A stretch of DNA of 34,753 nt from Pluralibacter sp. (GCF_019237635.1 NZ_JAFAGS010000039.1:1-34753), one strand, 5' to 3'. Shown: positions 1 to 7,301, counted from the stretch's first letter. Notes: generated from the letters alone by a model not told the origin. Made by a program: numbers and translations.

Positions 1-326
1 AACCCCGCTTCCACTTTATGGCCGACAAGCAGAATGACGTGTCGTCTATCGTCGTCGAACTGGATTACCCGGTGGATATCAGCGAGGTGTCGCGCGTGAT
101 GGAAAACCTGCTGCTGTCGTTTGCCGACAAATTGCTGCGCTACAAAGGCATGCTGTGGATTGACGGCGAGCCGAACCGTCTGCTGTTCCAGGGCGTCCAG
201 CGCCTGTATAGCGCCGACTGGGACCGTCCGTGGGGCGATGAAATACCGCACAGCGTGATGGTGTTTATCGGCATTCAACTGCCGGAAGAGGAGATTCGCG
301 CGGCGTTCTCAGGGCTACGGAAGTAA
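1..326 (+). CDS. yjiA: YjiA, CobW/COG0523 GTPase, C-terminal part (5' end outside window)
   Basis: Only the last ~108 codons are present; the reading frame is open from the first bases, so the true start lies upstream of the window. The visible residues form the C-terminal CobW domain of the G3E GTPase YjiA, including the segment VVELDYPVDISEV and the ending EEEIRAAFSGLRK, which I recognise as close to E. coli YjiA. Family members are cytoplasmic metal-responsive GTPases thought to act as metallochaperones; the nucleotide-binding N-terminal half cannot be checked here. In E. coli yjiA sits at the edge of the immigration control region, which fits the restriction genes that follow. The gene is convergent with brnTA and separated from it by a strong hairpin. 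Confidence 0.93.
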   Translation, partial: PRFHFMADKQNDVSSIVVELDYPVDISEVSRVMENLLLSFADKLLRYKGMLWIDGEPNRLLFQGVQRLYSADWDRPWGDEIPHSVMVFIGIQLPEEEIRAAFSGLRK

Positions 327-330
327 AACC

Positions 331-364
331 TGATGCCCGATAACGCTGAGCTTATCGGGCATCA
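331..364 (-). terminator. Hairpin terminator between convergent yjiA and brnA
   Basis: A perfect 13-bp stem (331-343 pairing with 352-364; arm TGATGCCCGATAA) closes an 8-nt loop. Read on the minus strand it is followed by GGTTTTACTT, so it best fits an intrinsic terminator for brnTA. It may also end yjiA transcripts, although there is no T run on the plus side. Confidence 0.65.
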
Positions 365-383
365 ACAGGTCGCCAGACGCTCG

Positions 384-686
384 CTATTTCTTATTCCGAT
401 CGCGAAGCATCGCTTCACGCAGAATCGCGTTCAGGCGCGTCTGATAACCTTTTCCAGGCCGTTTCAGCCATTCCATCACATCGGCATCAATACGCACTGA
501 GGCCTGGGTCTTTAATGGACGATAAAACTTCCCTCGCACGGCGTCTGTCCACTGCGCATCATCCGTTGCAGGAATATCGCTGTAGTCGATATTCTCGTCA
601 GGTTTGTCCGCCAGGGCTTTTATTTCCGCCTCCTGCTGCGCACTCAGCGTGATCGTACCACCGCGCTTATGTTTAATAACGCTCAT
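384..686 (-). CDS. brnA: BrnA-type antitoxin (COG3514)
   Basis: This 100-residue protein is the antitoxin of a type II BrnT/BrnA toxin-antitoxin pair. The C-terminal third has a ribbon-helix-helix DNA-binding region (residues about 68-95, with QASVRIDADVMEWLK followed by YQTRLNAILREAM), typical of BrnA. The N-terminal half is charged and should wrap the toxin. I chose the ATG at 686 rather than an in-frame ATG further upstream because it has an AGAGAGGA ribosome site and its product starts like known BrnA proteins (MSVIKHK). It overlaps the end of brnT by 14 bases, the usual translationally coupled arrangement with toxin first. In the family, BrnA and the BrnT-BrnA complex autorepress the operon. 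Confidence 0.88.
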   Translation of the reverse strand: MSVIKHKRGGTITLSAQQEAEIKALADKPDENIDYSDIPATDDAQWTDAVRGKFYRPLKTQASVRIDADVMEWLKRPGKGYQTRLNAILREAMLRDRNKK

Positions 687-960
687 AACGGTTCCTCTCT
701 TTACGATCAGCCTTTCGCGCGCTGATGATTCTGATAATTTCATCGCCACTTTCGAAACGAACCGTGTGCGCAACCAAGATAATCACCAGGCCATGCACAA
801 GCCCAATGGTTTGCCAGCGGCGTTCGCCATTTTCATATCGATCCTGCCGCGATAAGTGGCGGGGATCGTCGAAAACCAAAACCGCATCGTCAAAACGAAC
901 ACCATGCTTTTGCAGGTTGCTTTTCGCCTTGTTGGCATCCCATTCGAACTCTGTTGGCAT
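673..960 (-). CDS. brnT: BrnT-type toxin (RelE-fold ribonuclease)
   Basis: This 95-residue protein begins with the BrnT signature EFEWDANKAKSNLQKHGVRF and ends with ISARKADRKERNRYE, the family's C-terminal catalytic segment (IRIISARKA). BrnT toxins are small RelE-fold RNases that stop translation until neutralised by BrnA. The start is the ATG at 960 with an AGGAAGG ribosome site just upstream. It is the first gene of a two-gene minus-strand operon, and its promoter lies inside an inverted repeat at 972-1010. Length and motifs look intact, so the toxin is probably functional. Its place next to restriction genes suits a plasmid/phage-style accessory module in the hotspot. Confidence 0.9.
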   Translation of the reverse strand: MPTEFEWDANKAKSNLQKHGVRFDDAVLVFDDPRHLSRQDRYENGERRWQTIGLVHGLVIILVAHTVRFESGDEIIRIISARKADRKERNRYERY

Positions 961-971
961 AGTGTACCCTT

Positions 972-1010
972 CCTTTATTGTATATACAAAAAAGCATATA
1001 CAAATAAAGG
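972..1010 (-). promoter_or_regulatory. Probable brnTA promoter/operator (inverted repeat)
   Basis: A long imperfect inverted repeat pairs CCTTTATTGTATA (972-984) with TATACAAATAAAGG (997-1010). It contains the perfect 12-bp palindrome TTGTATATACAA (978-989) and a half copy (ATATACAA, 996-1003). On the minus strand a TACAAT -10 (982-977) falls in the inner palindrome. The site starts 12 bases upstream of the brnT ATG and is the natural place for BrnA ribbon-helix-helix binding and autorepression. The operator role is inferred. Confidence 0.6.
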
Positions 1011-1139
1011 AGTGTCCACACTATTATTGATATTTTTTGATCCCAAACTGGAAGCAGGCTTCAGCAAATGCGCAAAGTCATATGACGTAACCGCACGAAG
1101 CCCGCTTCCCCACAGTGGAGAGGGTCAGGGTGAGGGGAT

Positions 1140-2498
1140 TTACATCAGCGCTTCAGGCAGTGTCACTACCCACAGCTCGCTGTCCGACTCCGGCTTCTCC
1201 AGCGGTTTCACGCCGATAGTGGTGGCAACCGCGTTACCCTCAACGGTAAGCGCGCCCTGCTCGTTGACCCGGTAATCCTTAAGCTTCTTGCCCGCAACCG
1301 GGTTTTGCAGCCCCGTTTTCACGCCGAAGTCGTTATCGTTGGCCACCGCCAGCGTTCTGCTGTCGATAAGCGCCAGCCCCTCGGCTTTTTCCTGCTGCCA
1401 GCCAAGCTGGCGCAAATCGACCGCCAGCGTTTTATCGGCAAGCGTAATCCCGCGCGCCGCCAGCGCGTTAGCATCCGCAAACTCCGGGTATTCGCCAGGC
1501 TTGTCGAACGCCGCCAGGTCGCTGGCCTTGCTCAGATCCACTTTATAGATAAGGTTGCGCATCGCGCCGTCTTTATCGCCGCCCTGCTCGATAATCAGGA
1601 TGTGCTGATTGTCGAGCGCCACGATATCGCCTACCTTGGCATCGCTGTTTTTCGCGTAGGCCGCGCGGTCTATCGGATAACCGTACATGGCGGTTTTCCC
1701 GGTCGCTGGGTCAAAGCTTACCAGGCGGGTAAATAGCGCGCTTTTTTTGCTCTTGCCGTCGATGTCCAGCGTGCTCTGCACCGCCGCTATAATGCGCCCG
1801 TCCGGCATGCGGGTGACACCTTCAAACCCACGGTTCGGCTGACGCCATTTGAGTATGTTCGGCAGCCCGCCAGCGATGGATGTCTCCCCCTCCGCCGCCT
1901 GCGGCCCGTGCATGGCGAGGATCTTGCCCTGGCGGTCGACGTTAATCAGGAACGGGCCATACTCATCGCACAGCCAGTAGCCGCCCTTGCCGTCCGGCGT
2001 GATGCCTTCGGTATCCAGGCCGCGGTTATCGCCGCGCAGCGTCTTTAGCGTATCGCTGAGCGCCACTTCGTTGGTCGATCCAATCACCCCGCTTTGCAGC
2101 GGCAGACCGTTAATATTGCCTTTTTCATCATGCAGGGGACGGGCATCGATAGCCTGCGCTTTGCCATTCTGCACGCGAATATTCATCAGCAGCGGCGCAA
2201 ACTCCGGCGCGACGAAGATTTTGGCTTCGTTTTTACCAACGTTGGGCGAATCGGCATTCGGGCCGCGATCGGTCATCGTGACAAACGTCAGCGCATCGCC
2301 CTGCTTGCCGGTAAACAACAGACCTGAACCAATGCCGACCGGCAACCCGTTGGGAAACGCACTTGCGAACGCGCCGTCATAACGGACGTGGGAACCTTGC
2401 GGGAAGCTCACCACATAGCGCTCGGCCTGCGGCGCTGCCGCCAGCGTGGAGAAAGAAAGAGTGCAACCGATTACCAGAGGAATAATTTTGATTTTCAT
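1140..2498 (-). CDS. Secreted esterase-like protein of the phytase family (PF13449 type)
   Basis: The product has 452 residues. The N-terminus (MKIKIIPLVIGCTLSFSTLAAA) is a Sec signal peptide with cleavage expected after about residue 21, so the mature protein is periplasmic. The rest resembles the 'esterase-like activity of phytase' family: GIGSGLLFTG near residue 57, TMTDRGPNAD near 74, TEGITPDGKGGYWLCDEYGP around 165-180 and GFEGVTRMPDGRIIAAVQS around 220, a beta-propeller pattern with acidic calcium-type ligands. The substrate is unknown; some members hydrolyse phosphoesters. It stands alone, divergent from the McrB gene, with an imperfect hairpin over its ribosome site. The ATG at 2498 is chosen because it opens the signal peptide. 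No functional link to its defence neighbours is evident. Confidence 0.82.
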   Translation of the reverse strand: MKIKIIPLVIGCTLSFSTLAAAPQAERYVVSFPQGSHVRYDGAFASAFPNGLPVGIGSGLLFTGKQGDALTFVTMTDRGPNADSPNVGKNEAKIFVAPEFAPLLMNIRVQNGKAQAIDARPLHDEKGNINGLPLQSGVIGSTNEVALSDTLKTLRGDNRGLDTEGITPDGKGGYWLCDEYGPFLINVDRQGKILAMHGPQAAEGETSIAGGLPNILKWRQPNRGFEGVTRMPDGRIIAAVQSTLDIDGKSKKSALFTRLVSFDPATGKTAMYGYPIDRAAYAKNSDAKVGDIVALDNQHILIIEQGGDKDGAMRNLIYKVDLSKASDLAAFDKPGEYPEFADANALAARGITLADKTLAVDLRQLGWQQEKAEGLALIDSRTLAVANDNDFGVKTGLQNPVAGKKLKDYRVNEQGALTVEGNAVATTIGVKPLEKPESDSELWVVTLPEALM

Positions 2499-2500
2499 AT

Positions 2501-2528
2501 TGTTAGCGTCCTTGATGAGGAGCTAACA
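2501..2528 (-). promoter_or_regulatory. 5'UTR hairpin overlapping the ribosome site of the phytase-like gene
   Basis: TGTTAGC-G-TCCT (2501-2512) pairs with AGGA-GCTAACA (2518-2528) around a 5-nt loop, giving 11 pairs with one bulge. In the minus-strand mRNA the Shine-Dalgarno AGGA (2512-2509) lies inside the stem, 10 bases from the ATG at 2498. The hairpin could limit translation; that role is inferred. Confidence 0.45.
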
Positions 2529-2633
2529 CCGTAATGAACCAAAGTGTCAGGAAAATGACATCGGGTGGAAACGTTGCTGCGCGTCAGGTGATTCCCCCCA
2601 CCTGTTATGGTAAACGCAATTCCTTTGCTGTTC

Positions 2634-2642
2634 TGGTATAAC
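2634..2642 (+). promoter_or_regulatory. Possible extended -10 promoter of the McrBC-type operon
   Basis: TGG-TATAAC is a good extended -10 element (TGn plus 5/6 of TATAAT) about 42 bases upstream of the McrB ATG. No convincing -35 is seen, which is acceptable for an extended -10 promoter. Confidence 0.4.
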
Positions 2643-2683
2643 TCTTATCTATCACACAGCAGAACTATCTCAGAGAGAAGCAG

Positions 2684-4750
2684 ATGGTACAGGACCCGCA
2701 ATCTTTAGCACCTTTCTTTCGGCAATTTGCACAGCAAAACAGTGTTCACAACAGTGAATGGGGACCGGGATACCGGGAAATTGCCTCCAGAGTTCAGCGT
2801 GAAAAACCTGACTTTAGCGATCAAACCATTCAGGATCTCTGGTATACCCGCGACAACAAAGTCGCCAGTCTTCGACAGGGCGGTATGTCCCATGAAGAAT
2901 TTATTCATGCGAAGGATGATCTGCGAGAGCTTACAAAACTCATCGCCTCTGGTTGTACGATCGATGTTTTTGAGCAAGCCCATAAACGCTTACAGTCATT
3001 GAAAGACCAGGGCAAGCTTAAGAAATTTTATCGTGCATTATGTAGCCGCACGTTTGCTGCCTTCTACCCTACTCAGATAACAAGCATTATCAATGAAGGT
3101 GTTTTCTTTCGAGTCTATAGCTATTGCAATAACTACTTCCAGCTTGGGCTGCCAGAGGTCGGCGAGTGGTCTCCACTAAGATGGTTTACATTAAATCTCG
3201 CGTTAAAAACCAGACTTCGCCAAGCGCTCGATAATGACCCTGACGATATAGAACTCAATATGTCACTCTGGCATCTCTATGAGTTAGAGATAGAAGATGA
3301 CAGCAATGCCGTTATGGAAAGTAGTTCCTCGACATCTGATGATGAAGGTCAAGGTTTCGCTCCTGACGATATTCTTCCCCCTAAAAACCTGATTCTGTAT
3401 GGCCCACCAGGAACAGGAAAAACCTACAAAACTATAGAAATCGCCGTGCGAGCCTGCGAACCAGAAGCCTTCACACGACTGGATGGAAAAGAAAAGACGG
3501 AACGCCGTAACGAACTCAAAAAAATCTACGACTCACTCACTGGGAAAAAACGCGTTCGCTTTATTACGTTCCACCAAAGTTTTGGCTACGAAGAGTTTAT
3601 TGAGGGGCTGCGAGCGGAAACCAACGACGATGGTAGCGTTCGCTACGACATTAAGCCCGGCGTCTTTAAGCAAATCTGTGAAGATGCAACCTTTGGCGAC
3701 GCCACTGTACAACTCGCGTTGGATGATGCAATTGAGCAATTCAAAGCACAATGTGCAGAACAGGGTGAGGTGACGCTCAAAACCACTAACGGTAGCCTGT
3801 TTCGCGTTTCCTATGCCAATAACAGTACCTTCCGTATTTTCCCGTCGCAGTCGAAAAACGATCAACTCAGTAAAGGATATGCCGCCTCCATTGAGAACAT
3901 TCGTCGTCTGTATCAAGGCGAAAAAGAAAATATTTACAACATCTCGTATGTTTGCGGCATTCTGAATTATTTGATTCAAACCTGGCATATTCCCGCCACG
4001 CCAGAATCATCAGCACCGAAGAAAAAGCAGAACTACGTCTTAATTATTGATGAAATAAACCGTGGCAATATTTCCAAAATATTTGGAGAATTAATCACGC
4101 TGATTGAAACGTCCAAGCGTACAGGAGAGAGCGAGGCACTCAGCGTTAGCCTGCCTTATTCTTCCAAACCCTTCTCGGTACCGAACAATCTCTTCCTGAT
4201 TGGCACAATGAATACAGCTGACCGTTCACTCACAGCACTGGACACCGCACTACGTCGTCGTTTTGAGTTTGAAGCATTGATGCCAGATACAACGGTGTTA
4301 AGCGATACTGTGGTTCAAGGCATCGATCTTAAAGCGCTCTTGACCACATTAAACGCCAGAATTCAGGCCTTGTATGACAGCGAGCATACACTGGGACATG
4401 CCTTCTTCATGTCCGTTGTTCAGGAAAAGGATGACCCTACAGAAGCATTTAAAAAACTGAAACGCGTGATGAAAAATAAAGTATTACCGCTGCTGGAAGA
4501 GTATTTCTACAACGACTGGCAAAAAATTCGCCTGGTGCTCGGCGATAACCAGAAAAAAGAGGATTCCCTGCGGTTCGTGCGTTCAGTGGAAAACCAGAAT
4601 GATTTAGCCACGCTGTTCGGCCAAACCGCGATAGATGATTTACAGGAGGCAGGTGTAAGTTATCAGCTATGCAAGGACAACGATAGCGTCTGGGATAACC
4701 CGCGCGCCTACCAACAAATCTACGATGCACAAACGGGAACCACGGAGTAG
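2684..4750 (+). CDS. mcrB: McrB-like AAA+ GTPase of a type IV (McrBC-type) restriction system
   Basis: This 688-residue protein is the motor and specificity subunit of an McrBC-type system. The AAA+ core has Walker A GPPGTGKT (residues 240-247), Walker B LIIDEIN (D456-E457), the McrB hallmark NTADRS (510-515) and the arginine-finger region ALRRRFEF. Two points differ from E. coli McrB (459 residues). The ~225-residue N-terminus is not the methylcytosine-binding domain I know; it contains FYPTQITSIINEGVFFRVY and an acidic linker. There is also an insertion of about 130 residues between the FHQSFGYEEFIEG motif and Walker B. The target modification is therefore unknown. The family couples GTP hydrolysis and DNA translocation to cleavage by McrC, whose gene starts 5 bases after this stop codon. 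Confidence 0.85.
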   Translation: MVQDPQSLAPFFRQFAQQNSVHNSEWGPGYREIASRVQREKPDFSDQTIQDLWYTRDNKVASLRQGGMSHEEFIHAKDDLRELTKLIASGCTIDVFEQAHKRLQSLKDQGKLKKFYRALCSRTFAAFYPTQITSIINEGVFFRVYSYCNNYFQLGLPEVGEWSPLRWFTLNLALKTRLRQALDNDPDDIELNMSLWHLYELEIEDDSNAVMESSSSTSDDEGQGFAPDDILPPKNLILYGPPGTGKTYKTIEIAVRACEPEAFTRLDGKEKTERRNELKKIYDSLTGKKRVRFITFHQSFGYEEFIEGLRAETNDDGSVRYDIKPGVFKQICEDATFGDATVQLALDDAIEQFKAQCAEQGEVTLKTTNGSLFRVSYANNSTFRIFPSQSKNDQLSKGYAASIENIRRLYQGEKENIYNISYVCGILNYLIQTWHIPATPESSAPKKKQNYVLIIDEINRGNISKIFGELITLIETSKRTGESEALSVSLPYSSKPFSVPNNLFLIGTMNTADRSLTALDTALRRRFEFEALMPDTTVLSDTVVQGIDLKALLTTLNARIQALYDSEHTLGHAFFMSVVQEKDDPTEAFKKLKRVMKNKVLPLLEEYFYNDWQKIRLVLGDNQKKEDSLRFVRSVENQNDLATLFGQTAIDDLQEAGVSYQLCKDNDSVWDNPRAYQQIYDAQTGTTE

Positions 4751-4755
4751 CGGCG

Positions 4756-6105
4756 ATGACTCAGGGTACGTCTTACTCCGTTTTTGAATACGGTTATCTG
4801 GTCAGCGAAAAGAATAAAGCACGGCTCTGCGATGCAGAGTCCATCCCCGAGCCAGCGTTCAACTGGCTCGAACAACGCTGCCTGAAAGACAAAGAAAGCG
4901 ACGACCAGCGGTTGCTTTCCCTGAGAACGCTGAACGGGGTGAAGGTTATTCAGGTCAAAAACTACGTAGGAGTGATAGCCCTCCCCCAGCAACGATTCAT
5001 CGAAGTACTACCAAAAACAGGCAAATACCAGGACGACAAAAATCTCGCCCGACAGCAACTTTTGATGATGCTGAAAACACTAAAAGCCTTCCGCCACATA
5101 GAATCCGCATCAGCAAGTGTGAAGGCCTCCAAAATGTCCTTAATGGATGTTTTTATTCAACAATTTATTACCAGCCTGGACGTTATCGTGCAGAAAGGGC
5201 TAAAACATGATTACCTGCGCCAGCAGGAAAATCTGCCCTGGCTAAAGGGTAAATTGCATATCAGCGAGCAGCTAAAATGGAACAGCGTCCGCCGTGATCG
5301 TTTCTTTGTGGAATACGATGAATATCGCGTAGAGCGACCTGAAAACCGGTTGCTCAAAACCGCCATCGAAAACGTGTATGGCTATACCCGTAATCCGGTT
5401 CTTCTGCAGGCGCTCAGTCGGTTACAAGCACTGTTCGAACCGATTCCTGAAGTACACAATGTCGAGATCGCGTTTAAGCAGGTTCGACTTGATCGCCATA
5501 TGCAGCACTACACAAAGGCATTGGAGTGGACCAGACTCATTCTGCGTGGCGAGTCTCCGCATTGTATGCAGGGAAACACAGACGCCATCTCGCTACTCTT
5601 CCCGATGGAGGCCGTATTCGAAGCCTTCGTCACTGCATGGCTACGCCAGCACTGCCATCCACTCTGGCAGGTGAAAGCGCAATCCAGGTCGCACTATCTT
5701 GTGCAGCACGGTAACTCTCCCCTTTTTCAGCTCAGACCCGATATTTGTCTTATCCCGCATACCGGTTGCGCAAGATCGCCTGTTCTCTGCGATATGAAGT
5801 GGAAGATCGTTGCAACGGATAAGACGCAATTCAACCTGTCACAAAGCGATTTGTACCAGATGCTGGCCTACGGGGTGAATCATCTGCAGGGCGAAGGCGA
5901 TATGCTGCTCATTTATCCGAAGCATGAGGGGTTTTCCGCCCCGTTGGCGCATCCCTTTGAGTACCACCATTCCGGTGGAAAAACGCTGCGCCTGTGGGTG
6001 GTTCCGTTCGAGACGGGCAGCAGCCTACTGAGCTCCCGCTTACTGATGCCAGCAACGTTTAGTCTGACGGAAAGCAGAAATTCAGCGCTTTTGTCGCTAC
6101 AATAA
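4756..6105 (+). CDS. mcrC: McrC-like nuclease subunit of the McrBC-type system
   Basis: This 449-residue McrC-family protein supplies the nuclease activity of the restriction complex. The N-terminal two thirds match the McrC layout that contacts the McrB hexamer (for example GVIALPQQRFIEVLPK near residue 75 and LPWLKGKLHI near 157). The C-terminal third carries a PD-(D/E)xK nuclease core: D329 in RPDICLI and D346-M-K348 in VLCDMKWKI, spaced as in E. coli McrC. It is longer than E. coli McrC (348 residues). The ATG lies 5 bases after mcrB, so the genes are co-transcribed and probably translationally coupled. All key residues are present, so the system looks intact. Confidence 0.87.
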   Translation: MTQGTSYSVFEYGYLVSEKNKARLCDAESIPEPAFNWLEQRCLKDKESDDQRLLSLRTLNGVKVIQVKNYVGVIALPQQRFIEVLPKTGKYQDDKNLARQQLLMMLKTLKAFRHIESASASVKASKMSLMDVFIQQFITSLDVIVQKGLKHDYLRQQENLPWLKGKLHISEQLKWNSVRRDRFFVEYDEYRVERPENRLLKTAIENVYGYTRNPVLLQALSRLQALFEPIPEVHNVEIAFKQVRLDRHMQHYTKALEWTRLILRGESPHCMQGNTDAISLLFPMEAVFEAFVTAWLRQHCHPLWQVKAQSRSHYLVQHGNSPLFQLRPDICLIPHTGCARSPVLCDMKWKIVATDKTQFNLSQSDLYQMLAYGVNHLQGEGDMLLIYPKHEGFSAPLAHPFEYHHSGGKTLRLWVVPFETGSSLLSSRLLMPATFSLTESRNSALLSLQ

Positions 6106-6134
6106 CGACAAAATTTTTCCAGAACGAGTTCATC

Positions 6135-6372
6135 ATGGCCAAAGCACCAACAAAAAAAGCCAAAGTAAAGAAAGGCTTTGAAGATACATTATGGGATACC
6201 GCCAGGGGAAAAGCCGTGATATCGCGCTGTACGGTCAGGAGCTGACGGCCACACCTGGCGCAGCACGCCGGAAGAGCTGGCCGAGCGCGTTAAGCGCGGC
6301 GACAGCAAACTGGCGCAGTACGAAGACCAGGCCGGGTGCTGCAAGGTTGCCACCATTGCAGAGATCAAGACT
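6135..6372 (+). pseudogene. hsdM remnant: fragments of a type I DNA methyltransferase subunit
   Basis: Three separate pieces of a type I HsdM are readable in three frames. The first starts at the ATG at 6135 with a Lys-rich head followed by GFEDTLWDTA (through 6203), the usual HsdM N-terminus (TLWDTADKLRG). The second is at 6206-6241 in another frame and reads GKSRDIALYGQE, matching the DIALYGQE motif after the methyltransferase NPPF site. The third is at 6250-6372 in the third frame and reads HTWRSTPEELAERV...YEDQAGCCKVATIAEIK, matching the conserved HsdM C-terminus (YxDxAGFCKxATxxEI). The catalytic SAM-binding core is deleted, so no methyltransferase can be made. The third piece runs in frame into the hsdR remnant. 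Recognition is from remembered family patterns. Confidence 0.75.
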
Positions 6373-6624
6373 ATGCACGACAAGTATCAGTTCACCTATG
6401 ACGACGAAAAGATGCTGACGCTCGCGAAAGAGATGAAGGCCGTAGTGGATAACACCTCAAAGTAACCGGACTGGAGCCAACGCGACGACATCAAAGCAAA
6501 ACTCAAAGTAGAGCTTATCCTGTTGTATAAGCACAAGTTCCCGCCGGTGGCGAATGATGATATGTATATGGGCGTGCTGGCGCAGGCAGAGCATTTTAAA
6601 CAGCATCAGATGGCAAGACTGTAA
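6373..6624 (+). pseudogene. hsdR remnant: C-terminal tail of a type I restriction subunit
   Basis: The frame continuing from the hsdM fragment reads DKYQFTYDDEKMLTLAKE, then MKAVVDNTSK, an in-frame TAA (6463-6465), then PDWSQRDDIKAKLKVELI, LLYKHKFPP and VLAQAEHFKQH to a TAA at 6622-6624. This is the conserved extreme C-terminus of HsdR (W..R.dIkA.Lkv.lilLL..hgyPPv...vy..vl.QAEnFK). The internal stop sits where most family members have Tyr, so it probably arose from a TAC/TAT codon. hsdS and more than 90% of hsdR are missing. The hairpin at 6641-6675 may be the old operon terminator. Confidence 0.78.
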
Positions 6625-6640
6625 ATATAACGCCTGTTCA

Positions 6641-6675
6641 CATTGGGCCCTGAAATATTATCGAAAGGCCCAATG
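6641..6675 (+). terminator. Hairpin after the hsd remnant
   Basis: CATTGGGCC (6641-6649) pairs perfectly with GGCCCAATG (6667-6675) around a 17-nt loop, 17 bases after the hsdR-type stop codon. There is no T tract, so termination is only suggested by position. Confidence 0.4.
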
Positions 6676-6800
6676 CATAGGGTGTATATTATTACCCAGT
6701 CTGTTTTCAGATCATTAAGAAACATTCGTTTTGCATTCAGAAGAATACGCCGATTTATTCCCATTACGTTTTATTTTCAGCTGGACTGTCTCTTTATTTT

Positions 6801-6816
6801 CTGATGATATAAACAG
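6801..6816 (+). promoter_or_regulatory. LexA-like SOS box overlapping the probable symE promoter
   Basis: CTGATGATATAAACAG has the CTG-N10-CAG core of a LexA box with an AT-rich centre (CTGA instead of CTGT on the left). An extended -10, TGA-TATAAA (6805-6813), lies inside it, so bound LexA would block the promoter. E. coli symE is known to be SOS-induced and LexA-repressed, which supports the call. The start site would be near 6820. Confidence 0.6.
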
Positions 6817-6825
6817 GTATTTAGC

Positions 6826-6859
6826 GCGATGTGGCCGTGCTGCAACACGGCCACATCGC
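6826..6859. other. Perfect 14-bp hairpin in the symE leader / SymR 3' end
   Basis: GCGATGTGGCCGTG (6826-6839) pairs with its exact complement at 6846-6859 around the loop CTGCAA. It would form in the symE mRNA leader and equally in an antisense RNA. No T run follows on either strand. Confidence 0.7.
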
Positions 6860-6900
6860 TCATCACAACCCCTATTGACTGAGAATAGAGACCATGACTG
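6826..6900 (-). ncRNA. symR: Candidate SymR-type antisense RNA
   Basis: In E. coli, a ~77-nt antisense RNA (SymR) made opposite the symE leader and start blocks SymE synthesis. Here the minus strand has a TAGAAT -10 (6912-6907) with no good -35. It would start transcription near 6900, overlapping the symE start codon. The 14-bp hairpin ending at 6826 would give a transcript of about 75 nt, close to the known size. The ends are inferred, and the terminator lacks a U run. Confidence 0.4.
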
Positions 6901-7229
6901 ACTTCGATTCTATTGCAGAACTCGCCAAACCTGTAGTGTTTCCTTCCACGCTGCGCAGTTACACGGTGGCCTATATCACCAACTACCCGAAGCACGACCG
7001 CATACCGGCACTGATTTTAAAAGGCCAGTGGCTGGCAAAAGCAGGGTTTACCACCGGCAGAAAGCTGGAGGTGCGGGTGATGGAAGAGTGCATTGTGCTG
7101 ACCGCCAAAACCATGGAACCGACGCTGGAAGACGCGTTTCGCCGCGTGCAGGCGCTGTCGAACCGCAAGCAGCAGCAAATCCTGGAATTTATCGCCATGG
7201 TAGAGCGGAATAAAAACACCTTCCGTTGA
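6894..7229 (+). CDS. symE: SymE-family SOS-induced toxin
   Basis: This 111-residue protein aligns by eye along its whole length with E. coli SymE (113 residues): YPKHDRIPALILKGQWLAKAGF, LEVRVMEECIVLTA and the C-terminal SNRKQQQILEFI. SymE is an AbrB-fold-derived toxin, reported to affect RNA and nucleoid condensation, controlled by the antisense RNA SymR and by LexA. The ATG at 6894 is supported by the homology start. The promoter region carries a LexA-like box and the leader a strong hairpin. In E. coli symE lies between mcrB and hsdS; here it follows mcrBC and the broken hsd genes, so this is the same hotspot. It faces the hcp cassette across a bidirectional terminator. Confidence 0.9.
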   Translation: MTDFDSIAELAKPVVFPSTLRSYTVAYITNYPKHDRIPALILKGQWLAKAGFTTGRKLEVRVMEECIVLTAKTMEPTLEDAFRRVQALSNRKQQQILEFIAMVERNKNTFR

Positions 7230-7301
7230 TAACAATACTCCCCCGGTGGCATCAGGATTATCGGGGGACGTCAGATATACATATAAATCACTCATACAGA
7301 G

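Noticed and set aside
6191-6418. 75-codon small gene after mcrC
   Set aside because: It crosses two frames of the decayed hsdM; only the DIALYGQE part is meaningful, so it is treated as pseudogene.
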